DNA of 47,695 bases from Candidatus Aenigmatarchaeota archaeon (GCA_014238095.1 JABABT010000006.1:1-47695); one strand, 5' to 3'; shown: positions 1 through 9,524, counted from the stretch's first letter. The notes: generated by a model from the letters alone, not told the origin. A program made the numbers and translations.

Positions 1-377
1 ACAGCTTTAATCCAAGAAACTTCTTCTGGTTTATTACATTTCTTTAACCATTTGTAAAATTTTCTTATTGAAACTTTAAATAAATATTTAGTCCAATCTT
101 TATAATTAGGATTTTTTTCTATATCTAAAATCATATTTTTAATATCATTCATTTTTGCTTTTTCAAATCCAATTTTTAATTTCCTAGATAATTTTACTAA
201 AATACTCATATATTTTACATTACAACTTAAAGATAATCCTTCTAAAGATAAATTATCAGAATATTCTCTTAGAACTTTTTTATCTCTTTTTGGAATTTTA
301 TTATCTTCTTCTAATATTTGAAATATTCTTTTCAACCTTTTATCAAATCCATATATTTTTATAATATCTTGGTTCAT
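1..377 (-). CDS. Tyrosine recombinase/integrase, N-terminal SAM-like DNA-binding domain (partial, C-terminus off the window)
   Basis: Manual translation from ATG at 377 (minus) is open to the edge: MNQDIIKIYGFDKRLKRIFQILEEDNKIPKRDKKVLREYSDNLSLEGLSLSCNVKYMSILVKLSRKLKIGFEKAKMNDIKNMILDIEKNPNYKDWTKYLFKVSIRKFYKWLKKCNKPEEVSWIKA. The pattern 'EGLS...KY...L...DI..MI..IE...Y..WTKYLFKVSIRKFYKWL...PEEVSWIK' matches archaeal phage-integrase N-terminal domains. SD-like GAGGTGAA upstream. Confidence 0.8.
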   Translation of the reverse strand, partial: MNQDIIKIYGFDKRLKRIFQILEEDNKIPKRDKKVLREYSDNLSLEGLSLSCNVKYMSILVKLSRKLKIGFEKAKMNDIKNMILDIEKNPNYKDWTKYLFKVSIRKFYKWLKKCNKPEEVSWIKA

Positions 378-444
378 ATTACAATTCACCTCTAAATGCT
401 ATTAAACTGTGTAAATTTCTAGGTTGTATGAACAAGAATGAAAC

Positions 445-510
445 CCTTGCCCCGTTCTTCTACATCATATACGGTTTGAAACCAAATCAGTAGAGGCTTT
501 TGAAGCAAGG
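445..510 (-). ncRNA. Candidate structured RNA with kink-turn (L7Ae/H-ACA-like or leader RNA)
   Basis: GC-richer island in AT-rich intergenic DNA. On the minus strand: outer stem CCTTGC/GCAAGG and inner TCTAC-UGA...UGAUG-UAGA with tandem G.A pairs, as in a k-turn. Confidence 0.35.
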
Positions 511-590
511 TAATAATTAATAATATTTGATAGTTAAAAAATTAATTAAAAATAAAAAAATAAAAAATTTTTAATGGTTATATTTTAAAA

Positions 591-752
591 TTATCTTTTT
601 TTAGTTGTTTTTTTCTTAGACTTTTTCTTTGTAGTTGCTTTTTTCTTAGCTGGCTTTTTCATACTTGCTTTTTTCTTAGCTGGCTTTTTCATACTTGTCT
701 TTTTTGTTTTTCTAACCATTTTCTTTCCTGTTTTCTTTTTCATTACTGGCAT
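591..752 (-). CDS. Lysine-rich 53-aa basic protein (histone H1-tail-like)
   Basis: Manual translation: MPVMKKKTGKKMVRKTKKTSMKKPAKKKASMKKPAKKKATTKKKSKKKTTKKR*. Has a 10-aa tandem repeat; missing from the ORF track because it is under 60 aa. Confidence 0.65.
   Translation of the reverse strand: MPVMKKKTGKKMVRKTKKTSMKKPAKKKASMKKPAKKKATTKKKSKKKTTKKR
637..696. repeat. 30-bp tandem repeat x2 coding SMKKPAKKKA
   Basis: gcttttttcttagctggctttttcatactt at 637-666 and 667-696. Confidence 0.9.
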
Positions 753-917
753 ATTTATCTAAAATAAATTGTTTTTGACTTAAAAATAGTTTTCTATTTA
801 TTGATTTGTGTATAAAATATAAAAAAATTAATATTTAATCCAAAAAATTTATTTTATTTTTAATTATTTTTTTAAAATTTTATTATTATTTAAAAAATAT
901 ATTATTTTTATAAAAAA

Positions 918-2195
918 TTAGTAAAGATAACCCCATGTATGTAAACTATCACTATCTTGTACCCATCTTTCACCAATATCGGTTCTATAATACATATTTG
1001 GAATTGTTAAATTATTTACACGATTATAAGTTTGTTTAATAGCATCATTCATTGTTATACCAGATCCAGTAACAATTACAGGATAACCTGATGCACCAGC
1101 TATTACCCAATCATTATTAACTAATTTTACTTCAGCAATATGAACTCCATCTTTATTTTTACCTTTGAATATTATACTTGCACCTTCAGATTGTTTTTTA
1201 AATGTTGTATAATCATCAAATGGAAATGGTGGTGTTGCTATTACAACTCCAATTTGGAAACCTTTTTTTACTTTTATATCAATATTTTTTCCTTTTCCTA
1301 AATCAAGTAAAAATTGTCCCCATTCACTAATAATAGCTTCTGAAAAAATCCATGTCAATGGAAATCCAAATCTTGAAGTCCATTCAAGTGGATAAACTCC
1401 TTTTCCATTAGCAATACAATTTATATCAATATATCCAACATATCCTGATTCTGCAAGTTTATTTTTCATTTTTAATAATGTTAATTCGAACATTTTATTC
1501 CATTGAGTCCAAAACATTGATGTTCCCATTTCACCTGTACTAGGTCCAAGATTTCCTGGAAAAAATTTCTTATGTTCAAAATTTATATTAATTGGATAAA
1601 TAAAATCTTTACCATTAAAAAAAGCTCCTATTCCAACTTCAACACCAGAAACATATTTTTGTACAAGAAATTCTTTTATCTTCTTTTCCCAATTATTTCT
1701 TTTAAAATGTTCTAAAACATTTATTACATCATTTCCATCATTTTCTTGTCCTACAAATGAAAGTTCTTTTTCATTTTGTGCTTTACCACTTGGTTTTATT
1801 ACATATCTATCTGGATGTTCTTTTATAAAATCAATTGCAGAATTAAAATTTGTAAAATTCCAACTAGGTAAAATTATAACACCGGAATTTTTTAACTCTT
1901 TTTGTCCAAAATCTCTATTATCTTCTAATTTATCTGTATAACTTGAACCACCAATAACAATTTTACCTTGAGATCTAAGTTTATCTGCTCTTTTTCCAAA
2001 TCCTATATCTTCAAAAACAATAACATCTGCCCAATCAATATACTCTTTCCAATTTTCTATTTTTTCTACAAATCCATTCCCAATATTTTTAGCATAATTA
2101 TATCCTATAAAAAATTTTATATCATGACCTTCTTTTTTTATATCATTTGCTAGGTCTACTAAACTTCCTTCTAATGTTACGAATAAGAATTTCAA
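918..2195 (-). CDS. Phosphoribosylamine--glycine ligase-like ATP-grasp protein (PurD-like)
   Basis: Signatures: GSSYTDKLEDNRDFGQKEL, RYVIKPSG, GVEVGIGAFFNG, GNLGPSTGEMGT, YVGYIDINCIANGKGVYPLEWTSRFGFP. Confidence 0.7.
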   Translation of the reverse strand: MKFLFVTLEGSLVDLANDIKKEGHDIKFFIGYNYAKNIGNGFVEKIENWKEYIDWADVIVFEDIGFGKRADKLRSQGKIVIGGSSYTDKLEDNRDFGQKELKNSGVIILPSWNFTNFNSAIDFIKEHPDRYVIKPSGKAQNEKELSFVGQENDGNDVINVLEHFKRNNWEKKIKEFLVQKYVSGVEVGIGAFFNGKDFIYPININFEHKKFFPGNLGPSTGEMGTSMFWTQWNKMFELTLLKMKNKLAESGYVGYIDINCIANGKGVYPLEWTSRFGFPLTWIFSEAIISEWGQFLLDLGKGKNIDIKVKKGFQIGVVIATPPFPFDDYTTFKKQSEGASIIFKGKNKDGVHIAEVKLVNNDWVIAGASGYPVIVTGSGITMNDAIKQTYNRVNNLTIPNMYYRTDIGERWVQDSDSLHTWGYLY

Positions 2196-2315
2196 ATTTT
2201 AATCTCCATTATTTATAATTATAATTAGTATAATAATTTATAATGTTTTTTATTTTATTAAAAATAATTTTCAAAAATTTAATAAAGAACAATTGCTTAA
2301 AAGTATTAGATAGAT

Positions 2316-4640
2316 ATGCAAGAACCTAAATTGAAAGAAAATAGATGGAATCATAAACTAGAAAAAGATATATTAGAAAAATGGAATGAAGAATCTAATA
2401 TTTATAAATTTGACGAAAATGCAGATGAAATTTTTATAATGGATACTCCTCCACCATATCCTAGTGGAAGACCTTGGCATATAGGAGCAGCTGCTCATTA
2501 TTCTCAAATAGATATGATAGCAAGATCTCAAAGAATGATGGGTAAAAGTGTTATGTTTCCTATTGGTATTGATAGAAATGGTATAGGAGTAGAAAATTAT
2601 ACTGAAAAGAAATGTGGAGTTAGTATACATACAACTTCACGTGAAAATTTTTTAAAATTATGTAAAGAAACATTCAATGAATTGGAAGATGAAATGATAA
2701 CTATAATGAAACATCTTGGTTTATCTTGTGATTTTAAAAATTATTATAGAACAGATTCAGATGAATATAGAGCTTTAACACAATCTACTTTCATTAATCT
2801 TTGGAAAAATAATTTAATTTACGAAGATACTAGACCTAATAATTTTTGTGTAAAATGTGGAACAACAATAGCAGATGCAGAAGTTTTGTATGATGAAATA
2901 TCAACAGATTTAGTTTATATGAAATTCAAAACAGAAGAAGATGAAAATATAATTGTAGCATCAACTAGACCAGAATTACTTGGAGCATGTCAAATAATTA
3001 TTGTAAATCCAAAAGACAAAAAAAATAGTAAATTTATTGGAAAGAATGTTATAATTCCATTATTTAATAGAAAAGTTAAAGTTATTTCTCATCCACAAGC
3101 TAAAATAGAATTTGGATCTGGTGTAGCAATGATTTGTAGTTATGGAGATTTTTCTGATGTAAGATTATTTCGTGAATTAAAATTAAAAGAAATTGTTATG
3201 ATAGATAAAAGAGGTAAGTTAACAGATAAAGCTTGTAATTATAATGGTCTTTCTGTTAAAATTGCTAGAGAAAAAATAATTGAAGATTTAGAAAAATCAG
3301 AACTTATAATTAAAAAAGAAAAAATAATTCATAGAACACCAATTTGTGAAAGAAGTAAAAATCCTATTGAAATTATTCCAATGAAAGAATATTATTTGAA
3401 ACAATTAAATTCTATTGAAAAAATAAGAGAAGCAACTAATAAATTAAAAATGTATCCTAAAAATTCAAAACAAATTCTTTTAGATTGGATAAATTCAATT
3501 TCTATTGATTGGCCAATATCAAGAAGAAGATTTTATGCAACAGAAATTCCAATTTGGTATTGTAAAAAATGTAATGAACCACATATTCCAAAACCTGGTA
3601 AATATTATAGACCATGGAAAGATAATTCACCTTTTGAAAAATGTAACAAATGTAATTCAAATGAGTTAATTGGAGAAACAAGAACATTTGATACTTGGAT
3701 GGATTCAAGTATTAGTGCATTAGCTATTTCAAAATTAAGAAATAATGAAAAATTATTTGAAAAAACATATCCTACATCTATACGTACACAAGGTAAAGAT
3801 ATTATAAGAACTTGGTTATATTATTCAATGCTTAGATGTGAACAAATAACTAAAAAAATACCATGGGATTCTGCTTGGATAATGGGTTATGTTGTTGATG
3901 AAAAAGGTAAGAAAATGAGTAAAAGTAAAGGAAATGTTGTAGACCCAATACCTATATTAGATAACTATGGATCAGATAATTTTAGATTTTGGAGTGCTGC
4001 TGAAGCAGGTCTTGGTTCTGATTTTAGATTTTCTGAAGATAAATTACGTGGATCAAGTAAATTTATGACAAAATTATGGAATATTGCAAGATTTGTTTCT
4101 TCATTTCCACAACCATCAAAACCAAATTTAACAAATACTGATAAATGGATTTTAAATAGTCTTGAAAAATTAATTTTAGTATCTAAAGAAGCCTATAAAG
4201 AATATAATTTTTTCATACCAGCAAATAAAATTCGTGAATTTGTATGGAATATATTTGCTGATCATTATATTGAAATGATTAAAACACGTGCTTATGGAGA
4301 AGGAAATTTTAATAAAGAAGAAATAGAATCTGCACATTATACTCTTCATGAAGTTTTAAGAAAAATTTTACAATTAATTGCACCAATAACACCTTTTATT
4401 ACAGATTATGTTTATAGAAATCTGTATGAATCTAAAGTTCATAATTCAAAATTTGAAAATATAATTAATATAGAAGATGTTTCTGATATAACAAATAATA
4501 TAATTGAATTTAATTCTAATGTTTGGAATGAAAAAAAATCAAAAGGAATTTCTTTAAGAGATGAAATTAGTTTTCAAATTCCAGAAAATTTAAAAAGCTA
4601 TGAAAAAGATTTAATTATAATGCATAAATTAATTAAGTGA
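2316..4640 (+). CDS. valS: Valyl-tRNA synthetase
   Basis: TPPPYPSGRPWHIG (HIGH region), KMSKSKGN motif, class I editing domain (STRPELLGACQIIIVNP), archaeal length. Confidence 0.93.
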   Translation: MQEPKLKENRWNHKLEKDILEKWNEESNIYKFDENADEIFIMDTPPPYPSGRPWHIGAAAHYSQIDMIARSQRMMGKSVMFPIGIDRNGIGVENYTEKKCGVSIHTTSRENFLKLCKETFNELEDEMITIMKHLGLSCDFKNYYRTDSDEYRALTQSTFINLWKNNLIYEDTRPNNFCVKCGTTIADAEVLYDEISTDLVYMKFKTEEDENIIVASTRPELLGACQIIIVNPKDKKNSKFIGKNVIIPLFNRKVKVISHPQAKIEFGSGVAMICSYGDFSDVRLFRELKLKEIVMIDKRGKLTDKACNYNGLSVKIAREKIIEDLEKSELIIKKEKIIHRTPICERSKNPIEIIPMKEYYLKQLNSIEKIREATNKLKMYPKNSKQILLDWINSISIDWPISRRRFYATEIPIWYCKKCNEPHIPKPGKYYRPWKDNSPFEKCNKCNSNELIGETRTFDTWMDSSISALAISKLRNNEKLFEKTYPTSIRTQGKDIIRTWLYYSMLRCEQITKKIPWDSAWIMGYVVDEKGKKMSKSKGNVVDPIPILDNYGSDNFRFWSAAEAGLGSDFRFSEDKLRGSSKFMTKLWNIARFVSSFPQPSKPNLTNTDKWILNSLEKLILVSKEAYKEYNFFIPANKIREFVWNIFADHYIEMIKTRAYGEGNFNKEEIESAHYTLHEVLRKILQLIAPITPFITDYVYRNLYESKVHNSKFENIINIEDVSDITNNIIEFNSNVWNEKKSKGISLRDEISFQIPENLKSYEKDLIIMHKLIK

Positions 4641-4644
4641 TATT

Positions 4645-5850
4645 ATGATTACACAAGAAACCTTTACATTAAAAAAAATGATAAAAGAATTAGAATCTAT
4701 AAAAGGTAGACATACAGAATTAGTTTCAGTTTTTGTTTCTGCTGGATCTAATCTTCAAGATTCAATTGATCAGGTAAAAAATGAACAATCAACTGCAAAT
4801 AATATAAAATCTAAAGCTAATAGGAAAAATGTTGTTGATGCATTAGAAAAAATTATACAACATTTAAGAACTTTTAGAAAAACTCCAAAAAATGGTTTAG
4901 TAGTTTTTTCTGGAAATGTTTCTGAAAATGAAGGTAAAACAAATATAAAATTATGGAGTATGGAACCTCCAATAGAATTAAAAAAGAAAGTTTATTGGTG
5001 TGACCAAGTTTTTATTTTAGATCCACTTTATGAAATGGTAAAAGAAAAAGAAATATATGGATTAATTGTTATGGATTCAAAAGAAGCAGATATAGGATTT
5101 TTAACAGGTAAAAGAATAGAGTCTGTATTACATTTTGATTCAGCTGTACCAGGAAAAACAACAAAAGGAGGATATTCACAAATGAGATATCAACATGTAA
5201 GAGAAGCATTGTTAAATGATTTTATGAAGAAAATAGGAGAAAATGCTTCAAAAATTTTTATGAAAGAAAAAAATCTTAAAGGAGTTATTGTTGGTGGTCC
5301 TGGACCAAATAAAGAAATTTTTATGAAAGGAGAACATTTAACAGATATGGTAAAGAGAAAGGTTCTTGGAATAAAAGATGTTAGTTATACAGGTGAATAT
5401 GGTTTAGAAGAATTAGTTAATAGATCAGAAGATTTATTAAAAGAAGCAAGTCTTTTACATGAAAAAGAATTATTAGAAAAATTTTTTGAAAATTTAAGAA
5501 AAGATGGAAATGTTGTTTATGGTCTTGAAAATACAAAAAAAGTTCTTGAAATTGGTGCAGTAGATTCTTTACTTATTTCTGAAAATTTTGAATTATGGCA
5601 TGCAACATTAAGATGTCAAACAGGTCATGATAAAATAACTGATTTAATTGAATTTGATTTAGATAAACAAAAATGTGAAATATGTAACACTAATATGAAT
5701 TTAATAGATAAGAAAGAAGTTGTTGAAATTATTACAGAAAAAACACTTGAATTTGGTGGTGTTGTTGAGCTAATATCAGTAGATACTAGACAAGGAAAAC
5801 AATTTGAAAAGATAGGTGGTGTTGGAGCCTTACTTAGGTATAAAGTTTAA
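4645..5850 (+). CDS. prf1: Peptide chain release factor aRF1 (variant catalytic loop GGY)
   Basis: TANNIKSKANRKNV (NIKS), YWCDQVF (YxCxxxF), VPGKTTKGGYSQMRYQHVRE (GGQ-loop position), VGGPGPNKEIF, VLGIKDVSYTGEYGLEELV. Confidence 0.93.
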   Translation: MITQETFTLKKMIKELESIKGRHTELVSVFVSAGSNLQDSIDQVKNEQSTANNIKSKANRKNVVDALEKIIQHLRTFRKTPKNGLVVFSGNVSENEGKTNIKLWSMEPPIELKKKVYWCDQVFILDPLYEMVKEKEIYGLIVMDSKEADIGFLTGKRIESVLHFDSAVPGKTTKGGYSQMRYQHVREALLNDFMKKIGENASKIFMKEKNLKGVIVGGPGPNKEIFMKGEHLTDMVKRKVLGIKDVSYTGEYGLEELVNRSEDLLKEASLLHEKELLEKFFENLRKDGNVVYGLENTKKVLEIGAVDSLLISENFELWHATLRCQTGHDKITDLIEFDLDKQKCEICNTNMNLIDKKEVVEIITEKTLEFGGVVELISVDTRQGKQFEKIGGVGALLRYKV

Positions 5851-5875
5851 ATAAACTATTTTTCAATTTAAATCA

Positions 5876-6958
5876 ATGGCATATGGAAAAGATTTATTAT
5901 TTTTATTATCTGAAGGTATAGGAATAGAAAATTCATTTAATAATGAATTTATTATTTTTGGAGCAATTATTGGATTATTTTTAATATTTAGTTTAAGTTT
6001 TCGTTTTATAAATTTAAAAATTATTCATCGTTTTATAAAATATACAGATACAGATTTAGATGATATTATCTTGAAAGTAATAAAGAAGCCTATATTACTA
6101 CTAATTATTATATTAGGATTTTATTTAGGATTTCAAGAATTGTCCATATTAGAAAAATCATTATTCTATATTAATGGTGTGTTATTTACATTTTCAATAT
6201 TAATAGTTTCTAATATTATAATAAAATTATCAAACTTTTTTATTTCAAGAATAATTATACGTGATGATGTTAAGAAAACACCTAAATTAATTAATAGAAT
6301 TATAAGTTCTATAATTTTACTTTTAGCAGCTTTAATAATATTCAATTATTTAGGTTTTGATGTAACAGTTATATTTGCAGCACTTGGAGTTGGTGGTATT
6401 GCAATAGGTTTTGCATTAAAGGAAACTTTATCAAATTTTTTCTCAGGAGTTAATATTGTTTCTGATAGACAAATAAATGTTGATGATTATGTTGAATTAC
6501 CAGAAAAAAATATACAAGGTTATGTTGAAGATATTGGTTGGAGATCAACTAAAATAAAACCATTTGGTGGAAATACTATAATTATTCCAAATAGTAAATT
6601 AGCAGAAAATATTATAACAAATAAAACATCCAAAAATAAAGAAACAGGAATTATTATTGAATGTGGAGTTTCTTATGAATCTGATTTAGAAAATGTTGAG
6701 AAAATTACTTTAAAAATAGCAAAACAAATCCAAAAAAATACTCAAGGTGCATTAAAAGATTTTAATCCTTTATTTAGATATAAAAAATTTGGAGATTCTA
6801 ATATAGAATTTTATGTAGTACTTAGAGTTGAAAGATTTATTGAAAGATATAATGTAAAACATCAATTCATTAAAAAATTGAAATCAGAATTTGATAAAGA
6901 AGGAATAGAAATTGCATGGCCAATCAGAAAAGTTTATAATGTAAATATAGAAGAATAA
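5876..6958 (+). CDS. MscS-family small-conductance mechanosensitive channel
   Basis: ALGVGGIAIGFALKETLSNFFSGVNIVSDRQINVDDYVEL ... VEDIGWRSTKIKPFGGNTIIIPNSKLAENIITN. Confidence 0.9.
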   Translation: MAYGKDLLFLLSEGIGIENSFNNEFIIFGAIIGLFLIFSLSFRFINLKIIHRFIKYTDTDLDDIILKVIKKPILLLIIILGFYLGFQELSILEKSLFYINGVLFTFSILIVSNIIIKLSNFFISRIIIRDDVKKTPKLINRIISSIILLLAALIIFNYLGFDVTVIFAALGVGGIAIGFALKETLSNFFSGVNIVSDRQINVDDYVELPEKNIQGYVEDIGWRSTKIKPFGGNTIIIPNSKLAENIITNKTSKNKETGIIIECGVSYESDLENVEKITLKIAKQIQKNTQGALKDFNPLFRYKKFGDSNIEFYVVLRVERFIERYNVKHQFIKKLKSEFDKEGIEIAWPIRKVYNVNIEE

Positions 6959-7711
6959 TTAAATTAAAAATATTTTTTTTGCATTTTTAGTCAATATTTT
7001 ATCTACTTCTTCTGGTTCCATTTCTTTCTTTTCTGCTATTTTATTTATTGTGACATTTATGTTTTGAGGTACATTTATTTTTCCAGTAAATGGAGAATTA
7101 AATGGAGAATCAGTTTCTGTAACAAGATTTTCTAATGGAAATCTTTCAGCAATTTTTAATAAATTCTTATTTGTTGGTGTTATTGTTGACATTGATATAT
7201 AATATCCAGAGTCTATAATTTCTTTTGCAAGAGTAACATTTCCAGAAAAATGATGAAAAACTACATTATTTAAATCTGTTTTTAAAACAGTTTCAAATGT
7301 ATCCTTTTCTGCTTTTCTTGAGTGTAAAATTACAGGTAAATTCATTTCTTTAGCTAGATTTAAAAAAATTCTAAACCAATTCTTACATCTTTTTTGTGAA
7401 TTTTCTTCTTTAATCCAATGATAATCAAGACCAATTTCACCTATTCCAACAATATCATTTTTATGTTCTCTAATTAAATCCATATGTTTCTCTAATTGTT
7501 CATTTCTCATTCCTTCTACATCTTCTGGATGTATTCCAAGTGTAAGATAAATAAAATTCTTATTATTTTTATGAAGTTCAACAGATTCTTTTAAATCATT
7601 TACAAGACCACATGTAATTACAGCTTCCATTTTCTCTTTTGCATCTTTTATTATTTCATCTAAATTATCTTTCATTGTTGGAAAATTTAAATGAGAATGT
7701 ACATCAATCAT
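6959..7711 (-). CDS. tatD: TatD-family metal-dependent hydrolase/DNase
   Basis: MIDVHSHLNFP, ITCGLV, GIHPED, IGEIGLDYHW, PVILHSRKA, FHHFSG, VTETDSPF. Start placed at MIDVHSH rather than the upstream ORF start at 7774. Confidence 0.9.
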   Translation of the reverse strand: MIDVHSHLNFPTMKDNLDEIIKDAKEKMEAVITCGLVNDLKESVELHKNNKNFIYLTLGIHPEDVEGMRNEQLEKHMDLIREHKNDIVGIGEIGLDYHWIKEENSQKRCKNWFRIFLNLAKEMNLPVILHSRKAEKDTFETVLKTDLNNVVFHHFSGNVTLAKEIIDSGYYISMSTITPTNKNLLKIAERFPLENLVTETDSPFNSPFTGKINVPQNINVTINKIAEKKEMEPEEVDKILTKNAKKIFLI

Positions 7712-7747
7712 AATAATACTTATTATTATTGAAACATATAATTTATA

Positions 7748-8446
7748 GTGGCTAAAAATAATAGAAAAAAACAAGCAATTAAGAAATCAAAATCATTAAA
7801 ATCTAAAAATAAGTCAATTAATTATATATGGAAAGGTAATAATATTAATAAAAATTTTAGTAATAAATTTACTAAACATGCTAAAATTTTCCATATAAGA
7901 TATGGTAATTTAGTTCTTGTTATAATTGGAATAATTGCAAGTATATGGTTAATTTATAATCCAGAAATATTAATTTCATTAACTGTTAAAGAAGAATTTG
8001 GTTATTTATCTGCATTTATTTTAGGACTCATTTATCCAACAGGTGTTACAACTGCAGCATCAATAGTAGGATTTTATATAATTGGTAATACATTAAATCC
8101 ATATTTATTAGCAATTGTTGGTTCTATTGGAGCAATTATAACAGATTTTTTAATTTTTCATTTTATTCGTCATAAATTATTAGATTATTTTGATAAATTT
8201 GCTAATAAATTTTCTAAAATAAGCATAAATATTTGGAGATATAAAGTAAATAATCATAAATATTTAAAACATTTAGTACCTTTATTTGCAGGATTTTTAA
8301 TTGCTTCTCCTATTCCAACAGAAATTGCAATAGGTATATTTGCAGCTATAAAATTCAAAATGAAATGGTTTCTTCTTTATGCATTTTTATTCCATGCACT
8401 TAGTATATTTGTTATAGTTCAGTTAGGAGCTTATAATATATTTTAA
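7748..8446 (+). CDS. Polytopic membrane protein (possible small multidrug export/VTT-like)
   Basis: GTG start, Lys-rich N-terminus, multiple hydrophobic segments, GFLIASPIPTEIAIGIFAAIKFK. Confidence 0.5.
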   Translation: MAKNNRKKQAIKKSKSLKSKNKSINYIWKGNNINKNFSNKFTKHAKIFHIRYGNLVLVIIGIIASIWLIYNPEILISLTVKEEFGYLSAFILGLIYPTGVTTAASIVGFYIIGNTLNPYLLAIVGSIGAIITDFLIFHFIRHKLLDYFDKFANKFSKISINIWRYKVNNHKYLKHLVPLFAGFLIASPIPTEIAIGIFAAIKFKMKWFLLYAFLFHALSIFVIVQLGAYNIF

Positions 8447-8817
8447 ATTTTTATTGCGTTTATAATACCACTTTGATTAGGACGTGATGTTACACGAGAA
8501 TTTCCTAATTCTGTTTCTATAATTGCACCTTTTGTTATTATTTTTCTTCTAATATAATGTTGATTTGCTTTATTTTCTATAACATCTATTATTTTAGTTT
8601 TTTTTGTTATTTTTGTTTTTGGATCAGTTAAATTAACAAATTCAGTAGAAAATACACGAACTTTTATATTTCCACCTCTTCTTTTAACAATTTTCCTTTT
8701 ATCTTTTCCTATTTTTGTATCTATTTGTACAGAACCTAATTCAACCTTTCTTTTACCTCTTCTAGAAATTATATTCCCACCAGTTTTTTTTCTTCCAATA
8801 TCTCCATGCCAATACAT
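8443..8817 (-). CDS. rps8e: 30S ribosomal protein S8e
   Basis: MYWHGDIGRKKTGGNIISRRGKRKVELG ... IRRKIITKGAIIETELGNSRVTSRPNQSGIINAI. Confidence 0.93.
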   Translation of the reverse strand: MYWHGDIGRKKTGGNIISRRGKRKVELGSVQIDTKIGKDKRKIVKRRGGNIKVRVFSTEFVNLTDPKTKITKKTKIIDVIENKANQHYIRRKIITKGAIIETELGNSRVTSRPNQSGIINAIKI

Positions 8818-8969
8818 ATTTATCTATTTAAGATAGGAATGTAGAGTTTAAATTATTATTTAATATGTATTTTTATAGAATTTTACAAAAAATAATTAAA
8901 ATTTAGATATAATTTTTAAATAATATTCAACAATATAGTTTAAATAAATAGAAATTAATATTTAATTTA

Positions 8970-9197
8970 ATGTCTGAAAGACCTATTGACGCATTGGATA
9001 AGGCAAAAGGTAAAAAAGTTTTCATCAAATTAAAAACTGGAGAAGAAATTACAGGAATTTTAAAAGCATTAGATCTTCATTTGAATTTGTGGATTGATGA
9101 TGCTGATATAATGAAAAATAATGAAAATAAAATTAAAATGGGAACAATATTAATTCGTGGAGATACTATTGTTTACGCTTCGCCAGTCCAAATTTAA
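8970..9197 (+). CDS. Sm-like archaeal protein (Lsm)
   Basis: Sm1/Sm2 motifs: KVFIKLKTGEEITGILKALDLHLNLWIDDA ... MGTILIRGDTIVYASP. Confidence 0.92.
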   Translation: MSERPIDALDKAKGKKVFIKLKTGEEITGILKALDLHLNLWIDDADIMKNNENKIKMGTILIRGDTIVYASPVQI

Positions 9198-9330
9198 GTC
9201 AAATTATTTAATTTAATTGTTTCGCAATTTTAAAAAGCGATTTTAATTAGAGTAATTTATATAAAAATAGAAATTTTCATAAATTCTAAAACTTTAAATT
9301 CTATCTAATCATATTTGAGTAAGTGATATT

Positions 9331-9519
9331 ATGACAAAAGGAACACCTTCAATGGGAAAGAAAAATAAGATTTCACATATTCGTTGTAGAAGATGTGGTC
9401 GTGTTGCTTATAAAACTAATACTAAACAATGTGCAGCATGTGGTTATGGAAAGACAGCTAAATTAAGAAGCTATTCTTGGCAAACACATGATTTAGGTAG
9501 AAATTTTAGAACAAGTTAA
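9331..9519 (+). CDS. rpl37e: 50S ribosomal protein L37e
   Basis: [51 protein letters not shown]. Confidence 0.95.
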   Translation: MTKGTPSMGKKNKISHIRCRRCGRVAYKTNTKQCAACGYGKTAKLRSYSWQTHDLGRNFRTS

Positions 9520-9524
9520 TTTAT

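Noticed and set aside
1968-2153. + strand 61-aa ORF
   Set aside because: Antisense to the PurD-like gene, low complexity hydrophobic.
2373-3708. Minus ORFs 2373-2630 and 3502-3708
   Set aside because: Antisense to the clearly coding valS.
9200-9300. AATTGTTTCGCAATT hairpin after the Lsm gene as a terminator or guide RNA
   Set aside because: Short, and archaeal terminators are mostly simple T-tracts; not enough support.
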